64,000 nucleotides of DNA, from NCBI GenBank assembly GCA_049840395.1, contig JASGLD010000005.1, positions 930,001-994,000 on the forward strand, written 5' to 3'. Origin of the DNA: CAILZL01 sp049840395. Its GTDB lineage: Bacteria; Pseudomonadota; Gammaproteobacteria; Steroidobacterales; Steroidobacteraceae. Made by a program: the position numbers and the translations under genes. The notes under the pieces were generated by a model. It had not been told where the DNA came from. It worked only from the letters and a program-made list of their open reading frames with translations, and did not search any database. This document shows positions 24,422 to 32,692 of the stretch, piece after piece. Within the stretch, counting starts at the first letter, position 1; each line of letters begins with the position of its first letter.

Positions 24422-25192
24422 ATGGATGAGATACTTTCCCGCGTGCTGCAATTCATAACGCCGACGCGTCCGCAGGCGGCGCTCATTGCGCTGGTGCTGG
24501 CGAGCATCTTGGTGATGATGATCTGGGAACGTCGTCGTCCTGCCTACCCGATGGACCACCGCAAGACCTGGAAACGCGATGTCATGGCCACCATTGCCTA
24601 TATCGCGGTGATCGCGCCGCTGGCCGAGTTCATCGATAGTTACCTGACCTTCAGGCCGGTGCTGCCCCAGAAGATCTTTGAACTGCCCTTCGCGTTGCGC
24701 TTCTTTATGTTCGTGGTGATTGCCGACTTTGGCTTCTACTGGGTGCATCGGGCGATGCATACCAAGTGGCTGTGGAATCTGCATCGCTGGCATCACTCGC
24801 CCACCTATATGTATTGGTTGATGGGCGTGCGCGGCTCGCTACTGCAGCAGGTGCTGGTGAACATTCCCTACTTCTTCGCGCAGTCGCTGCTGGCGGTGTC
24901 GCCGTGGTGGACAGTGCTCGCGATCTATTTCAAGACAGCGTTTCAGAACAATTGGATGCACTTGAACGTGCGCTGGGGTTCGCGCTTCGTGGAGTGGTTC
25001 ATCATCACGCCTCGCTACCATCACATTCACCACAGCGATAACCCGGAATATTACGGCTCGAACATCGCCGCCATCTTTCCCATCTGGGATCGTCTGTTCG
25101 GCACCTATATCGATCCCGACACCGTGCCTGCCGACATGCACTTCGGCACCAATGAGAAGACGTCGCGGTGGCGCCTTGTGTTGGGAATCTAA
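24422..25192 (+). CDS. Sterol desaturase / fatty acid hydroxylase family protein
   Basis: The 256-residue integral membrane protein has the diiron histidine motifs of the FA_hydroxylase family: HRAMH (HxxxH), HRWHH (HxxHH) and HHIHH (HxxHH), with a TKWLWN helix between. Such enzymes use O2 to hydroxylate or desaturate lipids in the membrane. The product here (lipid, carotenoid or sterol-like) is unknown. I chose the ATG at 24422; a longer frame from 24386 with a non-ATG start adds 12 residues. It is followed by a palindromic repeat. Confidence 0.88.
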   Translation: MDEILSRVLQFITPTRPQAALIALVLASILVMMIWERRRPAYPMDHRKTWKRDVMATIAYIAVIAPLAEFIDSYLTFRPVLPQKIFELPFALRFFMFVVIADFGFYWVHRAMHTKWLWNLHRWHHSPTYMYWLMGVRGSLLQQVLVNIPYFFAQSLLAVSPWWTVLAIYFKTAFQNNWMHLNVRWGSRFVEWFIITPRYHHIHHSDNPEYYGSNIAAIFPIWDRLFGTYIDPDTVPADMHFGTNEKTSRWRLVLGI

Positions 25193-25200
25193 TTGTTTTT

Positions 25201-25252
25201 GTAGGCCGGGTGCCGCACCCGGCATCCGATGGTGGGTGCGGCACCCACCCTG
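25201..25252. repeat. GTAGGCCGGGTGC palindromic repeat
   Basis: GCCGGGTGCCGCACCCGGC and GGTGGGTGCGGCACCCACC form two adjacent hairpins, the same structural type as the 4126 and 4206 copies. It lies just after the fatty acid hydroxylase gene. Confidence 0.75.
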
Positions 25253-25273
25253 CGAAGCAATGTGCTTAACACA

Positions 25274-25312
25274 ATAAAAAAGAGCCCCGTACCAAGGGGG
25301 CAGGTACGGGGC
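25274..25312 (-). terminator. Rho-independent terminator, minus strand
   Basis: On the minus strand GCCCCGTACC pairs with GGTACGGGGC, followed by CTCTTTTTTATT. It lies 39 bases beyond the stop of the secreted protein gene at 25351-25671. Confidence 0.85.
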
Positions 25313-25350
25313 GCGGGGATTGAGAAGAACTCAAGCCGAGCAGCCGATAG

Positions 25351-25671
25351 TTAGTACGCGACCATCAGTGCCGGATCGCGTAGCTCCAGCACTGCACCGT
25401 CAACATCAACCGTGCACACCGCGCGCGCCACGGTGCTGTTGTCGCGTGAGTTGCGGCCGACGATCATGAATTCCTTGCCGGTCTTGGTATCGTGATCGAC
25501 GTACTGCGCTTCACGCATGCGCACCGAAGCGGGCAGCTTGGTCGACAGTACGTTCTTGAAAGCACGAATGCAGTTGCCGGCAGAGAGGCTGTTATCGGCA
25601 GCCTGTGCGAAGGCGGGCATCAAGCAGGCGGTAGCCATTAAAGTGGTGAGACGTAGAGAGAGGGTGTTCAT
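25351..25671 (-). CDS. Small exported protein
   Basis: The 106-residue protein has a clear signal peptide (MNTLSLRLTTLMATACLMPA, cleavage at AQA-AD). A compact domain follows with two cysteines that could form a disulfide (AGNCIRAF and AVCTVDVDG). No family is recognised. It is likely periplasmic. A strong terminator follows on the same strand, and its 107-base upstream gap carries its own promoter region. Confidence 0.7.
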   Translation of the reverse strand: MNTLSLRLTTLMATACLMPAFAQAADNSLSAGNCIRAFKNVLSTKLPASVRMREAQYVDHDTKTGKEFMIVGRNSRDNSTVARAVCTVDVDGAVLELRDPALMVAY

Positions 25672-25778
25672 CGCAGACTCCAGAGAGATTGGGCGGGCAA
25701 CCCAAACTTATTGCTGCAGTGCACGATGCTCAAGCGATGAAATATTGGTCTAGGCTTAGTAAAACTATTGCTGAAAGA

Positions 25779-26660
25779 CTAAGCCTGCATGAACTCTTCC
25801 AGCAGCCAGTGCGACAGCGCGCGCACGGCGTTGTGTTTGTCGTTGCTGTTGCTGATGGTTAGAAAGTAAGCCTCGCCGGTAGTCAGTTCGGCATCGAGGA
25901 TTCTTAGTAGCCGACCTTGCGAAAATTGACGCGCAGCCAGAGGTGCCGAGACCAATGCGATGCCGACGCCTTGTTCTGCTGCTTGCACCACCGCCGACAT
26001 GGAATCGAAACGAATCAGCTGTTTGGCCTGTAACGGTTCGATGCCCTGTGCGCCTGCCCACTGTTGCCATAGATCGACGCGGCCTTTGTGCACGATCAAG
26101 GGTTTGTCGTTGAGGTCGTTGGCATGGTGGATGTGATCGGCATGAATAAAGCCGGGTGCACAGGCGGGCACGAAGATTTGTGGAAACAGAAAGTTGGATT
26201 GCAGCTCGGGCCAATGTCCGGAGCCGACCAGGATGGCGACATCGGCATCGGCGGCCTGTTCGCTGCTGATGTTGTCGGTCACGATCTGCAAATCGGTATT
26301 GGGCTGTGCCGCACTGAAGGCGGCCAGCCTGGGCAGCAGCAACTCGCTGGCAAATAGTGGCGGTGCCTGCAAGCGGATGACATTGCGGGTGAAGCGGGTG
26401 CGTACCTGTTCGGTCACCAGCTCCAATCGCGAGAATAGTGAGTCAAGCTGCTCGCGGTAGAACGCACCGGCGTCAGTCAGCGTCAGTGAATGCGGGCCGC
26501 GCACGAATAATTGCAGGCCCAATTGTTCTTCCAGCGCTTTTACTTGATGGCTCACCGCCGAAGCGGTGATGTACAACTCATCGGCGGCCGCCTTGAAACC
26601 CTGACGCTTGGCGGCCAGCAGGAAGGTCTTGATGAACTTGAGTGAAGGTGTGCGCATCAT
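25779..26660 (-). CDS. LysR family transcriptional regulator, GcvA-like
   Basis: The 293-residue protein opens PSLKFIKTFLLAAKRQGFKA with the winged helix-turn-helix ITASAVSHQVKALEEQLG and RGPHSLTLTDAG, typical of LysR regulators. The type-2 periplasmic-binding-like effector domain follows. The N-terminal pattern AFxxFxxAxRxxSFxxAAxxLxxTxxAVSxQ in modified form fits the GcvA/AmpR subgroup. The target gene is not evident: the adjacent exported protein is on the same strand, and no divergent partner lies beside it. Confidence 0.9.
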   Translation of the reverse strand: MMRTPSLKFIKTFLLAAKRQGFKAAADELYITASAVSHQVKALEEQLGLQLFVRGPHSLTLTDAGAFYREQLDSLFSRLELVTEQVRTRFTRNVIRLQAPPLFASELLLPRLAAFSAAQPNTDLQIVTDNISSEQAADADVAILVGSGHWPELQSNFLFPQIFVPACAPGFIHADHIHHANDLNDKPLIVHKGRVDLWQQWAGAQGIEPLQAKQLIRFDSMSAVVQAAEQGVGIALVSAPLAARQFSQGRLLRILDAELTTGEAYFLTISNSNDKHNAVRALSHWLLEEFMQA

Positions 26661-27213
26661 TCAATCGAACCTGTCAATCGGCTCTGCCAGTCTGTCCAAT
26701 AAGTCAGTGCAATCAGTCGACCAGCGTTATCGGGTCATCCAGCGCTACATTGCTGTTATGTTGTTCAAGATAGAAACGTTGGTCCTCGCTGAGGTTTTTC
26801 ACCGAAGTGGTGGTCAGCCGGCGTGCGCGCGACTTGTTGGTGGCGGCTTCCGAAATATCCTGGTTACGCATGCGGCGCCAGGCATGTTGTGAACTACGTT
26901 TTCTGTTCAAGACCGGGTCCTCGCAGGAATGAAATATATATGCAGCCAAACCGATTCATGGCCGCTTTGACGGGCAGCTCAGTTAGTTGCAGCTTCCATG
27001 CCTTGCTTTGCTCAAAAAAATCTTTGGCCATGATTTCTGAAATAAGCAAAACAGATTCGGTGCCGACGATCAGGACGCAAGGATCTTCTTTTGCCTGCGA
27101 TGAGTGAGCGATGAATATCATTCGGTGCGCACCATGCTGTGCATGCGGTGTGATGCGATGTGCGTTTATTGTGCGGCGTGCACTGAGGCTCTGCTGGCGA
27201 GAGCCTGGAAGGT
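26661..27213. other. Gene-poor region
   Basis: This gap of about 550 bases contains two overlapping minus-strand open frames (one listed separately). I found no family similarity, no terminator and no promoter that I could defend. The sequence is more AT-rich than its neighbours. Confidence 0.4.
26713..26949 (-). CDS. Possible small basic protein
   Basis: A 78-codon frame with a basic, Arg/Lys-rich N-terminal half (KRSSQHAWRRMRNQDISEAA) and an acidic tail. Codon usage looks plausible, but no family and no ribosome site support it. A TTG at 26910 is an alternative start. An overlapping frame at 26894-27121 could instead be coding. Uncertain. Confidence 0.25.
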   Translation of the reverse strand: MAAYIFHSCEDPVLNRKRSSQHAWRRMRNQDISEAATNKSRARRLTTTSVKNLSEDQRFYLEQHNSNVALDDPITLVD

Positions 27214-28471
27214 TTAGGGGAATAGGCCGCGAGTGTGCTTGGCGTCGCGCACACGTTCGATGCCCAGCGTCATGGCGGCAGTGCGGTGATAAAGACGATC
27301 CCGCGTCGAGCGCGCCATGACTCGGTCATAGGCGCCATCGAGTACTGCGCGCAGGCGTGACATGACTTCTTCACGATCCCAGAAAAGTTGTTGCAGGTCC
27401 TGTACCCACTCAAAGTAGCTGACGATGACGCCGCCGGCGTTGCACAGAATGTCCGGGATAACGAACACATCCTTGCGCTGCTGTAATACCAAGTCGGCAT
27501 CCGGCGTGGTGGGGCCGTTGGCCGCTTCAGCCAGCACTCGACATTGCAACTGCTGGGCAATTTCGCCATCAATGACGCGTTCGACTGCGGCCGGTACCAA
27601 CACCGTGCAGGGATGAGTCAACAACTGTTGTGGATCGAATAGCAACTCCTTGGAGAAGCCGGCCAGCGAACCGGTGCGCGTCACGTAATCCGCCATCAAG
27701 GTGATCGGCAGTCCGGTGCGTTGGTAGTAGCAAGCGGCGTGATCGGAAACTGCGATCACCTTGCAACCATGTCGCTCCAACTCCAGTGCAGTGATCGAAC
27801 CGACATTGCCGAAGCCTTGTACGATGGCGGTGGCGGAGCCGGGCGTAATGTTCGAGTTGCTGGAAGGCGCGCAAGATCAAGTGCACCACGCCCATGCCAG
27901 TGGCTTCGCGACGGCCCACAGTACCGCCACAGGAAACGGGTTTGCCGGTGACGATTTCACCGACGGCGCGTCCTTGATGCATGGAATAGGTGTCCATGAA
28001 CCACGCCATGATCTGTTCGTTGGTGCCCATGTCCGGCGCCATCACATCTACATGCGGACCGACGAAGGGAATCATCTCCTGCATGTAGCGTCGCGATAAC
28101 GCTTCCAATTCGCGTGGCGATAGTGAGTGCGGATCGACGGCGATGCCGCCCTTGGCGCCGCCATAGGGAAGACCAGCCAGTGCGCACTTCCAACTCATCC
28201 AGATCGCCAGCGCTGCGACTTCGCTCAAGTCGACGCTGGGCGCGAAGCGTGTGCCGCCCTTGGTGGGGCCGAGACTTAAGTGATGCTGCACGCGAAAGCC
28301 TTGAAACACTGCGGTCTCGCCGTTGTCGCGATGAATCGGCACCGACACGGCGATGGCGCGCTTGGGGTAAAGCAGTCGATCGCGTTGATCGGCTGGAATG
28401 TCCAGATAGTCGGCTATGCCGTGAAACTGTTGCCGTGCCATGTCGAACACGGGGCCTGCGTAGATCGTCAT
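27214..28471 (-). pseudogene. gdhA: Glu/Leu/Phe/Val dehydrogenase gene with a frameshift
   Basis: The N-terminal frame (from 28471) encodes the substrate domain with GFRVQHHLSLGPTKGGTRF and the catalytic-lysine stretch LPYGGAKGGIAVDP, then runs on to ILRAFQQLEHYA. The other frame (to 27214) carries the Rossmann part: VQGFGNVGSITALELERHG and GVIVSYFEWVQDLQQLFW. The frame changes at about 27841-27843, where a GGG run on the plus strand (CCC in the gene) would be GG in an intact gene. The joined product of about 418 residues is full length for NAD(P)-dependent glutamate dehydrogenase. It would convert glutamate to 2-oxoglutarate, completing the proline pathway encoded upstream. The frameshift may be a base-call error. 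Confidence 0.8.
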
Positions 28472-28475
28472 CGTC

Positions 28476-29927
28476 TCAATCCAGATTGATCAAGCTGGTG
28501 TTGCCGCCGGCGGCGGTGGTGTCGATGGATACAGTGCGTTCGGTGCAGAAGCGCAATAAATAATGCGGACCACCGGCCTTCGGCCCGGTGCCGGATAAAC
28601 CTTCGCCACCGAAGGGCTGCGAGCCGACCACCGCGCCGATCATCGAGCGATTGATATACAGGTTGCCGACGCGCGCACGAGTGCGCACCAATTGCGCAGC
28701 GGAATCGAGTCGACTATGCAGACCCATCGTCAATCCATAGCCACTGGCATTGATCTGTTCGATCAATTCCTCCAGATGACCGGCGCGCCACTTCACTACA
28801 TGCAGCACCGGACCGAATACTTCCTGTTGCAAGTCCTGCGGTTTATCAATTTGCAGAATGGTCGGTGCGATGAACCAGCCATGTTGAGTAGTTGCATCCA
28901 GTGGTGTGCGATATAGCACCTGCGGTTGGTGTTCTTTGATATAGGCATCGATGCGGGTTTGCGCCTGTGCGTCGATCAAGGGGCCGACATCGGTATGTTC
29001 CAGTGCGGGGTCACCAATGCGTAGTTCGGCCATCGCACCCTTGAGCATCTCCAGGGTGCTGTCATAGATATCTTCTTGCAGACAGAGCAGGCGCAGTGCC
29101 GAGCAACGCTGGCCGGCGCTTTGAAAGGCGGAGGTGATGACATCGGCCACCACTTGTTCGGGCAAGGCAGTGGAGTCGACGATCATGGCGTTGATGCCGC
29201 CGGTCTCAGCGATCAATGCAGTCAATGGTCGTTGCTCGTCTTCCAATGTACAGCGTGCAATGCGACGTGCGGTGGCCGTGGAGCCCGTGAAGGCAATGCC
29301 GGCGATACGACGGTCGCGCACCATGGCTTCGCCGACTTTGGGTCCGCCTGGCAGCAGCGTCACGATGTGCTGTGGCACACCGGCTTGATGCAACAGCTGT
29401 AGGGCGCGCAGGGCAATCAACGGCGTTTGTGGTGCGGGCTTGGCCAGCACGCCATTGCCGGTGACCACTGCAGCCACAATTTGTCCAAGAAAAATCGCCA
29501 GCGGAAAGTTCCAGGGGCTGATGCAGGCGAACAGACCGCGCGGTTGCAGCGTCAAGGCATTGAACTCGCCGCTGGGCCCCGGCAGTACCGTCTCTTGCAT
29601 AAGCTGCCGCGCTTGCGCGGCGTAGTAACGACAGAAGTCGATGGCCTCGCGTACTTCGGCCAAGGCGTCGGCGCGTGTTTTTCCGGCTTCGCGAATCAGC
29701 AAGGCAATCAGTGCTTCGCTTTCGGCTTGCAGCAGATCGGCCATGCGCTCCAGACAGGCGGCGCGTTCGCTCACCGGTCGTGCAGCCCATGCCGGCGCGG
29801 TTTGCTGTGCAGTGGCGATGGCGCGTACGACTTCCTGTACCGACACTTCATTGACCTGTCCAACGATCTGACGCGTATCGGCGGGATTAAGGATGGCTCT
29901 GTCTTGTTCTGAGGTGCTGCTGTTCAT
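28476..29927 (-). CDS. L-glutamate gamma-semialdehyde (P5C) dehydrogenase, PutA C-terminal half equivalent
   Basis: The 483-residue aldehyde dehydrogenase has the catalytic SAGQRCSALRLLCLQED (Cys in GQRCS), the general-base region AETGGINAMIVDS, and the C-terminal GPHYLLRFCTERTVSIDTTA. That ending is typical of the P5C dehydrogenase domain of PutA. It should oxidise glutamate semialdehyde, made by the upstream proline dehydrogenase, to glutamate with NAD+. Its ATG overlaps the proline dehydrogenase TGA by 4 bases (ATGA). It is a separate gene rather than a fusion. Confidence 0.9.
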   Translation of the reverse strand: MNSSTSEQDRAILNPADTRQIVGQVNEVSVQEVVRAIATAQQTAPAWAARPVSERAACLERMADLLQAESEALIALLIREAGKTRADALAEVREAIDFCRYYAAQARQLMQETVLPGPSGEFNALTLQPRGLFACISPWNFPLAIFLGQIVAAVVTGNGVLAKPAPQTPLIALRALQLLHQAGVPQHIVTLLPGGPKVGEAMVRDRRIAGIAFTGSTATARRIARCTLEDEQRPLTALIAETGGINAMIVDSTALPEQVVADVITSAFQSAGQRCSALRLLCLQEDIYDSTLEMLKGAMAELRIGDPALEHTDVGPLIDAQAQTRIDAYIKEHQPQVLYRTPLDATTQHGWFIAPTILQIDKPQDLQQEVFGPVLHVVKWRAGHLEELIEQINASGYGLTMGLHSRLDSAAQLVRTRARVGNLYINRSMIGAVVGSQPFGGEGLSGTGPKAGGPHYLLRFCTERTVSIDTTAAGGNTSLINLD

Positions 29928-31603
29928 GAGGGATTGACGTTGCGAGAAATGGATGTGCGACTAATCGACAGTTGCCGATCGAAACCTTGCAGCTCAGCGT
30001 TGAGTGCATCCAATGTGGGGCGATCTGCCAGATCCATGCCGGACGAGTTGCGATGCGTGGCGAATAGCTGCGCCGGCGATTGAATGGCCGGATGCTGGTC
30101 GTAGCCATGCTGTTGCAGTTGTTGTATTGGATCGTGCACCAAGGCGTCGACGCCGATCGAGGGATTGCCCAGCTGTTGGATAAAGCCGCTATTGCTGCTG
30201 TTCTCCAGCATGCGTCGTATCAGGTAGGGCAACAGCTCATGATGTTGGCCCACCGGCGCATACACACGGCAGGGCAGGTCGTGATCGCGCCGCACAGCTG
30301 CGTACATGCCGGCCGCCATGCCATGCAGACGTTGAAATTCAATAGCGCGATCATCGGCCCGATCGCGACGCGATACGCCAATCCATGACAGCAGCGTCGC
30401 CACCGTCAATGCATTATGCGTGGCGAAAGCCGGGACGAGATGTTGACTGGCCAGCAGTTCACGTGCGCAAGCCAGATAGCTGACATCGGTGGAAGTCTTG
30501 CGAGTAAACACGGGAAAGTCGCTCAGGCCACGTTCCTGACAACGTTTGATTTCCATATCCCAGTACGCACCCTTGACCAGACGCACGCCGATGCGTCGGC
30601 CATGATCGCGCGCCAATACATTGAGCCACTTGATCACCGGCAGCGCACGTTTCTGATAAGCCTGCACCGCCAGACTCAAGCCCTGCCAATCGCGTAACGT
30701 CGGTACTTGCAGCAGACCGGCGATGATATCCAGCGACATTTCCAGACGATCGCATTCTTCGGCATCAATGGTCAGGCCCACGCCATGGCTCATCGCACGT
30801 TCGGCCAGCAGTCCCAGGTGTGCGACCAGCTCCGGCATCGCACGATCGGCTTGCAAGGCTTCATAGCGTGGATGCAGCGCCGATAGTTTGATGGAGATCG
30901 AATGTTGTCCCGGCGCGATGCCGCCGGCGTGCATCTGTTGACCGAGAGTGGTGATCGCATGCGCATAGGCTTGGTAGTAGCGTTCGGCATCGGCGGCAGT
31001 GCGTGCCGCCTCACCGAGCATGTCGAACGAACAACTGGCAGATCGTGCGCGTTGCAAAGCGGCTTCGATGTCAGTGGCGAATACGAACTGATCACCGATC
31101 AGACGCATGGCGCGCAGGCAGCTGTTGCGGATGATGGGTTGCGCAAGGTGGCCCAGTAGACGACGCGATGCGCCGGCTCGCGGGTCCAGCAAGTACCGGC
31201 CAAATTGCAATGCGCGTGCGCTGCTACGCACCAGCCAGGATTTATCCGCCTGGTTGTTTCGTTGCCAATCTCCTTGCAGCAGCTTGTCGCGGATCAGCAG
31301 GTTCAAGGTCAGCCGATCCGGTACGCGCAAGGAGCATTCGGCCAGGCCCATCAACGCCAGGCCTTCACGCGAGTTGAGTGGATATTCGCGCAACAGCTCG
31401 GCCACCCAGGGGCGGCTGTCGTTGTCGTTGCCGGAACGCGCGGCAGCGATGAGTTGTCGCGCCCGTTGTTGAATGACGCGCCATTCCTCAGGCGTGCTGC
31501 CGGCCAGTTGCATCAGGCGTGGCAGCAGCTGGGTCTCGGCAACACGATGACTGACAGCAATCTCGGTACGCAGTGCCTTAAGTTCGCTGGATATATTCAT
31601 CAT
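29924..31603 (-). CDS. Proline dehydrogenase, PutA N-terminal half equivalent
   Basis: The 559-residue protein contains the arm and TIM-barrel regions of PutA-type proline dehydrogenase: ISIKLSALHPRYE, a RRIGVRLVKGAYWDMEIK strand, YLACARELLASQHLVPAFATHNA in parts, and LPCRVYAPVGQHHELLPYL. These are the FAD- and substrate-binding motifs. It should oxidise proline to P5C, passing electrons to quinone. It has no N-terminal DNA-binding ribbon-helix-helix domain, so unlike some PutA proteins it cannot repress its own operon. The gene ends in ATGA overlap with the P5C dehydrogenase gene. Confidence 0.92.
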   Translation of the reverse strand: MMNISSELKALRTEIAVSHRVAETQLLPRLMQLAGSTPEEWRVIQQRARQLIAAARSGNDNDSRPWVAELLREYPLNSREGLALMGLAECSLRVPDRLTLNLLIRDKLLQGDWQRNNQADKSWLVRSSARALQFGRYLLDPRAGASRRLLGHLAQPIIRNSCLRAMRLIGDQFVFATDIEAALQRARSASCSFDMLGEAARTAADAERYYQAYAHAITTLGQQMHAGGIAPGQHSISIKLSALHPRYEALQADRAMPELVAHLGLLAERAMSHGVGLTIDAEECDRLEMSLDIIAGLLQVPTLRDWQGLSLAVQAYQKRALPVIKWLNVLARDHGRRIGVRLVKGAYWDMEIKRCQERGLSDFPVFTRKTSTDVSYLACARELLASQHLVPAFATHNALTVATLLSWIGVSRRDRADDRAIEFQRLHGMAAGMYAAVRRDHDLPCRVYAPVGQHHELLPYLIRRMLENSSNSGFIQQLGNPSIGVDALVHDPIQQLQQHGYDQHPAIQSPAQLFATHRNSSGMDLADRPTLDALNAELQGFDRQLSISRTSISRNVNPS

Positions 31604-31804
31604 GGCGGGAGGTGAACAACATGCCGGCAGCTTAGGTCAGGCTCTGAAAAATAAGCTTTCGATGTGTGCAGTGTTGGCCGTTGCGATGTGCGGTGATGTA
31701 GCAACAAACCGAAGAATCTTTGTCATAAATCGCTGCCGGTTGAATTACTGCACAGGGCCGTGCTCAACTGCGCACAGCAATCGTGCATGTCTTGCCGAAC
31801 GGGT
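31604..31804. promoter_or_regulatory. Divergent promoter region, proline operon and LysR gene
   Basis: The 200-base gap separates the left-reading proline operon from the right-reading LysR gene. It contains a GCAC-AGGGCC-GTGC inverted repeat near 31751-31764 inside TTGAATTACTGCACAGGGCC and the following GTGCTCAA. LysR regulators commonly bind such a spot between divergent genes. No experimental support is possible here. Confidence 0.4.
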
Positions 31805-32686
31805 ATGGACTTCAAGCGACTCCATTATTTTGTAGCGGTGGGCGAGGAACTGAACCTGCGCCGCGCCGCGCAGCGCCTGGGCGTTTCGCAACCGGCGGTG
31901 TCCATTCAAATCAATACTCTGGAGACCGAGTTGGGGCTGGACCTGGTTATTCGCGATCAGCAACGCATTGTCGGGTTGACTGCAGCAGGCAAGCATTACC
32001 TGGCCGATGCGCAGCGTCTGTTGGCGGCGCTGGATGGTGCAACACAGGCTGCGCAGGCCGTGGCGCGCGGCAAGCAGGGCGTGTTGCGCCTGGCGCTATG
32101 CGAAGAAGTCAGCAGTGTGCGCTGTCTTAATCTGTTGCGCGATTGTCGTACCGCCATGCCCGATGTGGCATTTCAATTTGCCGAGATGGTGCCTGCCGAG
32201 CTACCGCAGGCATTGAGTAACGGCGACGTGAATGCAGCACTGGTATTTAAACCGCTGGAGATTGCCCAGGTGCAATACCTGCCGTTATGGCAGGAAGGCT
32301 GGTTGGCAGCCGTGCCTTTGGAGCATGAGCTCGCCCAGCGCAGTGAATTGCATTGCCATGACCTGCAAGGTGTGGGTTTGATTCTCAGCAAGCAGGCCGT
32401 CGAGGGTATTGATGCCGATCCGGTGCGTGCAGCCTTGATCGCGCGCGGCGTCATGCCCAAGGTGGTAATGAGTGCGTTGCGACGTTCCACCATGCTTACC
32501 TTTGCCATGTCCGGTCTGGGTGTGGCGTTCGTGCCGGCATCCCTGCGTGACATTCACCTGCCCAATCTGAGGTTGATTCCAGTTCAGGATGCGGTGATGC
32601 AGGTGTCACTGGCGTACTTGCCTGCGCATGCATCCATCGAGTTGCAGCGATTGCTGCAAATAATTACTGCTGTACCCGCTGCATGA
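31805..32686 (+). CDS. LysR family transcriptional regulator A
   Basis: The 293-residue protein begins MDFKRLHYFVAVGEELNLRR with the helix-turn-helix RRAAQRLGVSQPAVSIQIN and the LTAAGKHYL motif of LysR regulators. It is divergent from the proline operon and is probably its regulator. Its effector domain (LRLALCEEVSSVRCLNLL) is related to that of the neighbouring LysR B (LRLGICEELATLRLAQVV), so the two arose by duplication. The ATG at 31805 fits the family start; a frame from 31760 adds an unsupported 15 residues. Confidence 0.9.
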   Translation: MDFKRLHYFVAVGEELNLRRAAQRLGVSQPAVSIQINTLETELGLDLVIRDQQRIVGLTAAGKHYLADAQRLLAALDGATQAAQAVARGKQGVLRLALCEEVSSVRCLNLLRDCRTAMPDVAFQFAEMVPAELPQALSNGDVNAALVFKPLEIAQVQYLPLWQEGWLAAVPLEHELAQRSELHCHDLQGVGLILSKQAVEGIDADPVRAALIARGVMPKVVMSALRRSTMLTFAMSGLGVAFVPASLRDIHLPNLRLIPVQDAVMQVSLAYLPAHASIELQRLLQIITAVPAA

Positions 32687-32692
32687 ATTTAT

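Noticed and set aside
26894..27121. 75-codon minus-strand frame as a gene
   Set aside because: It overlaps another frame, has no ribosome site and no recognised family.
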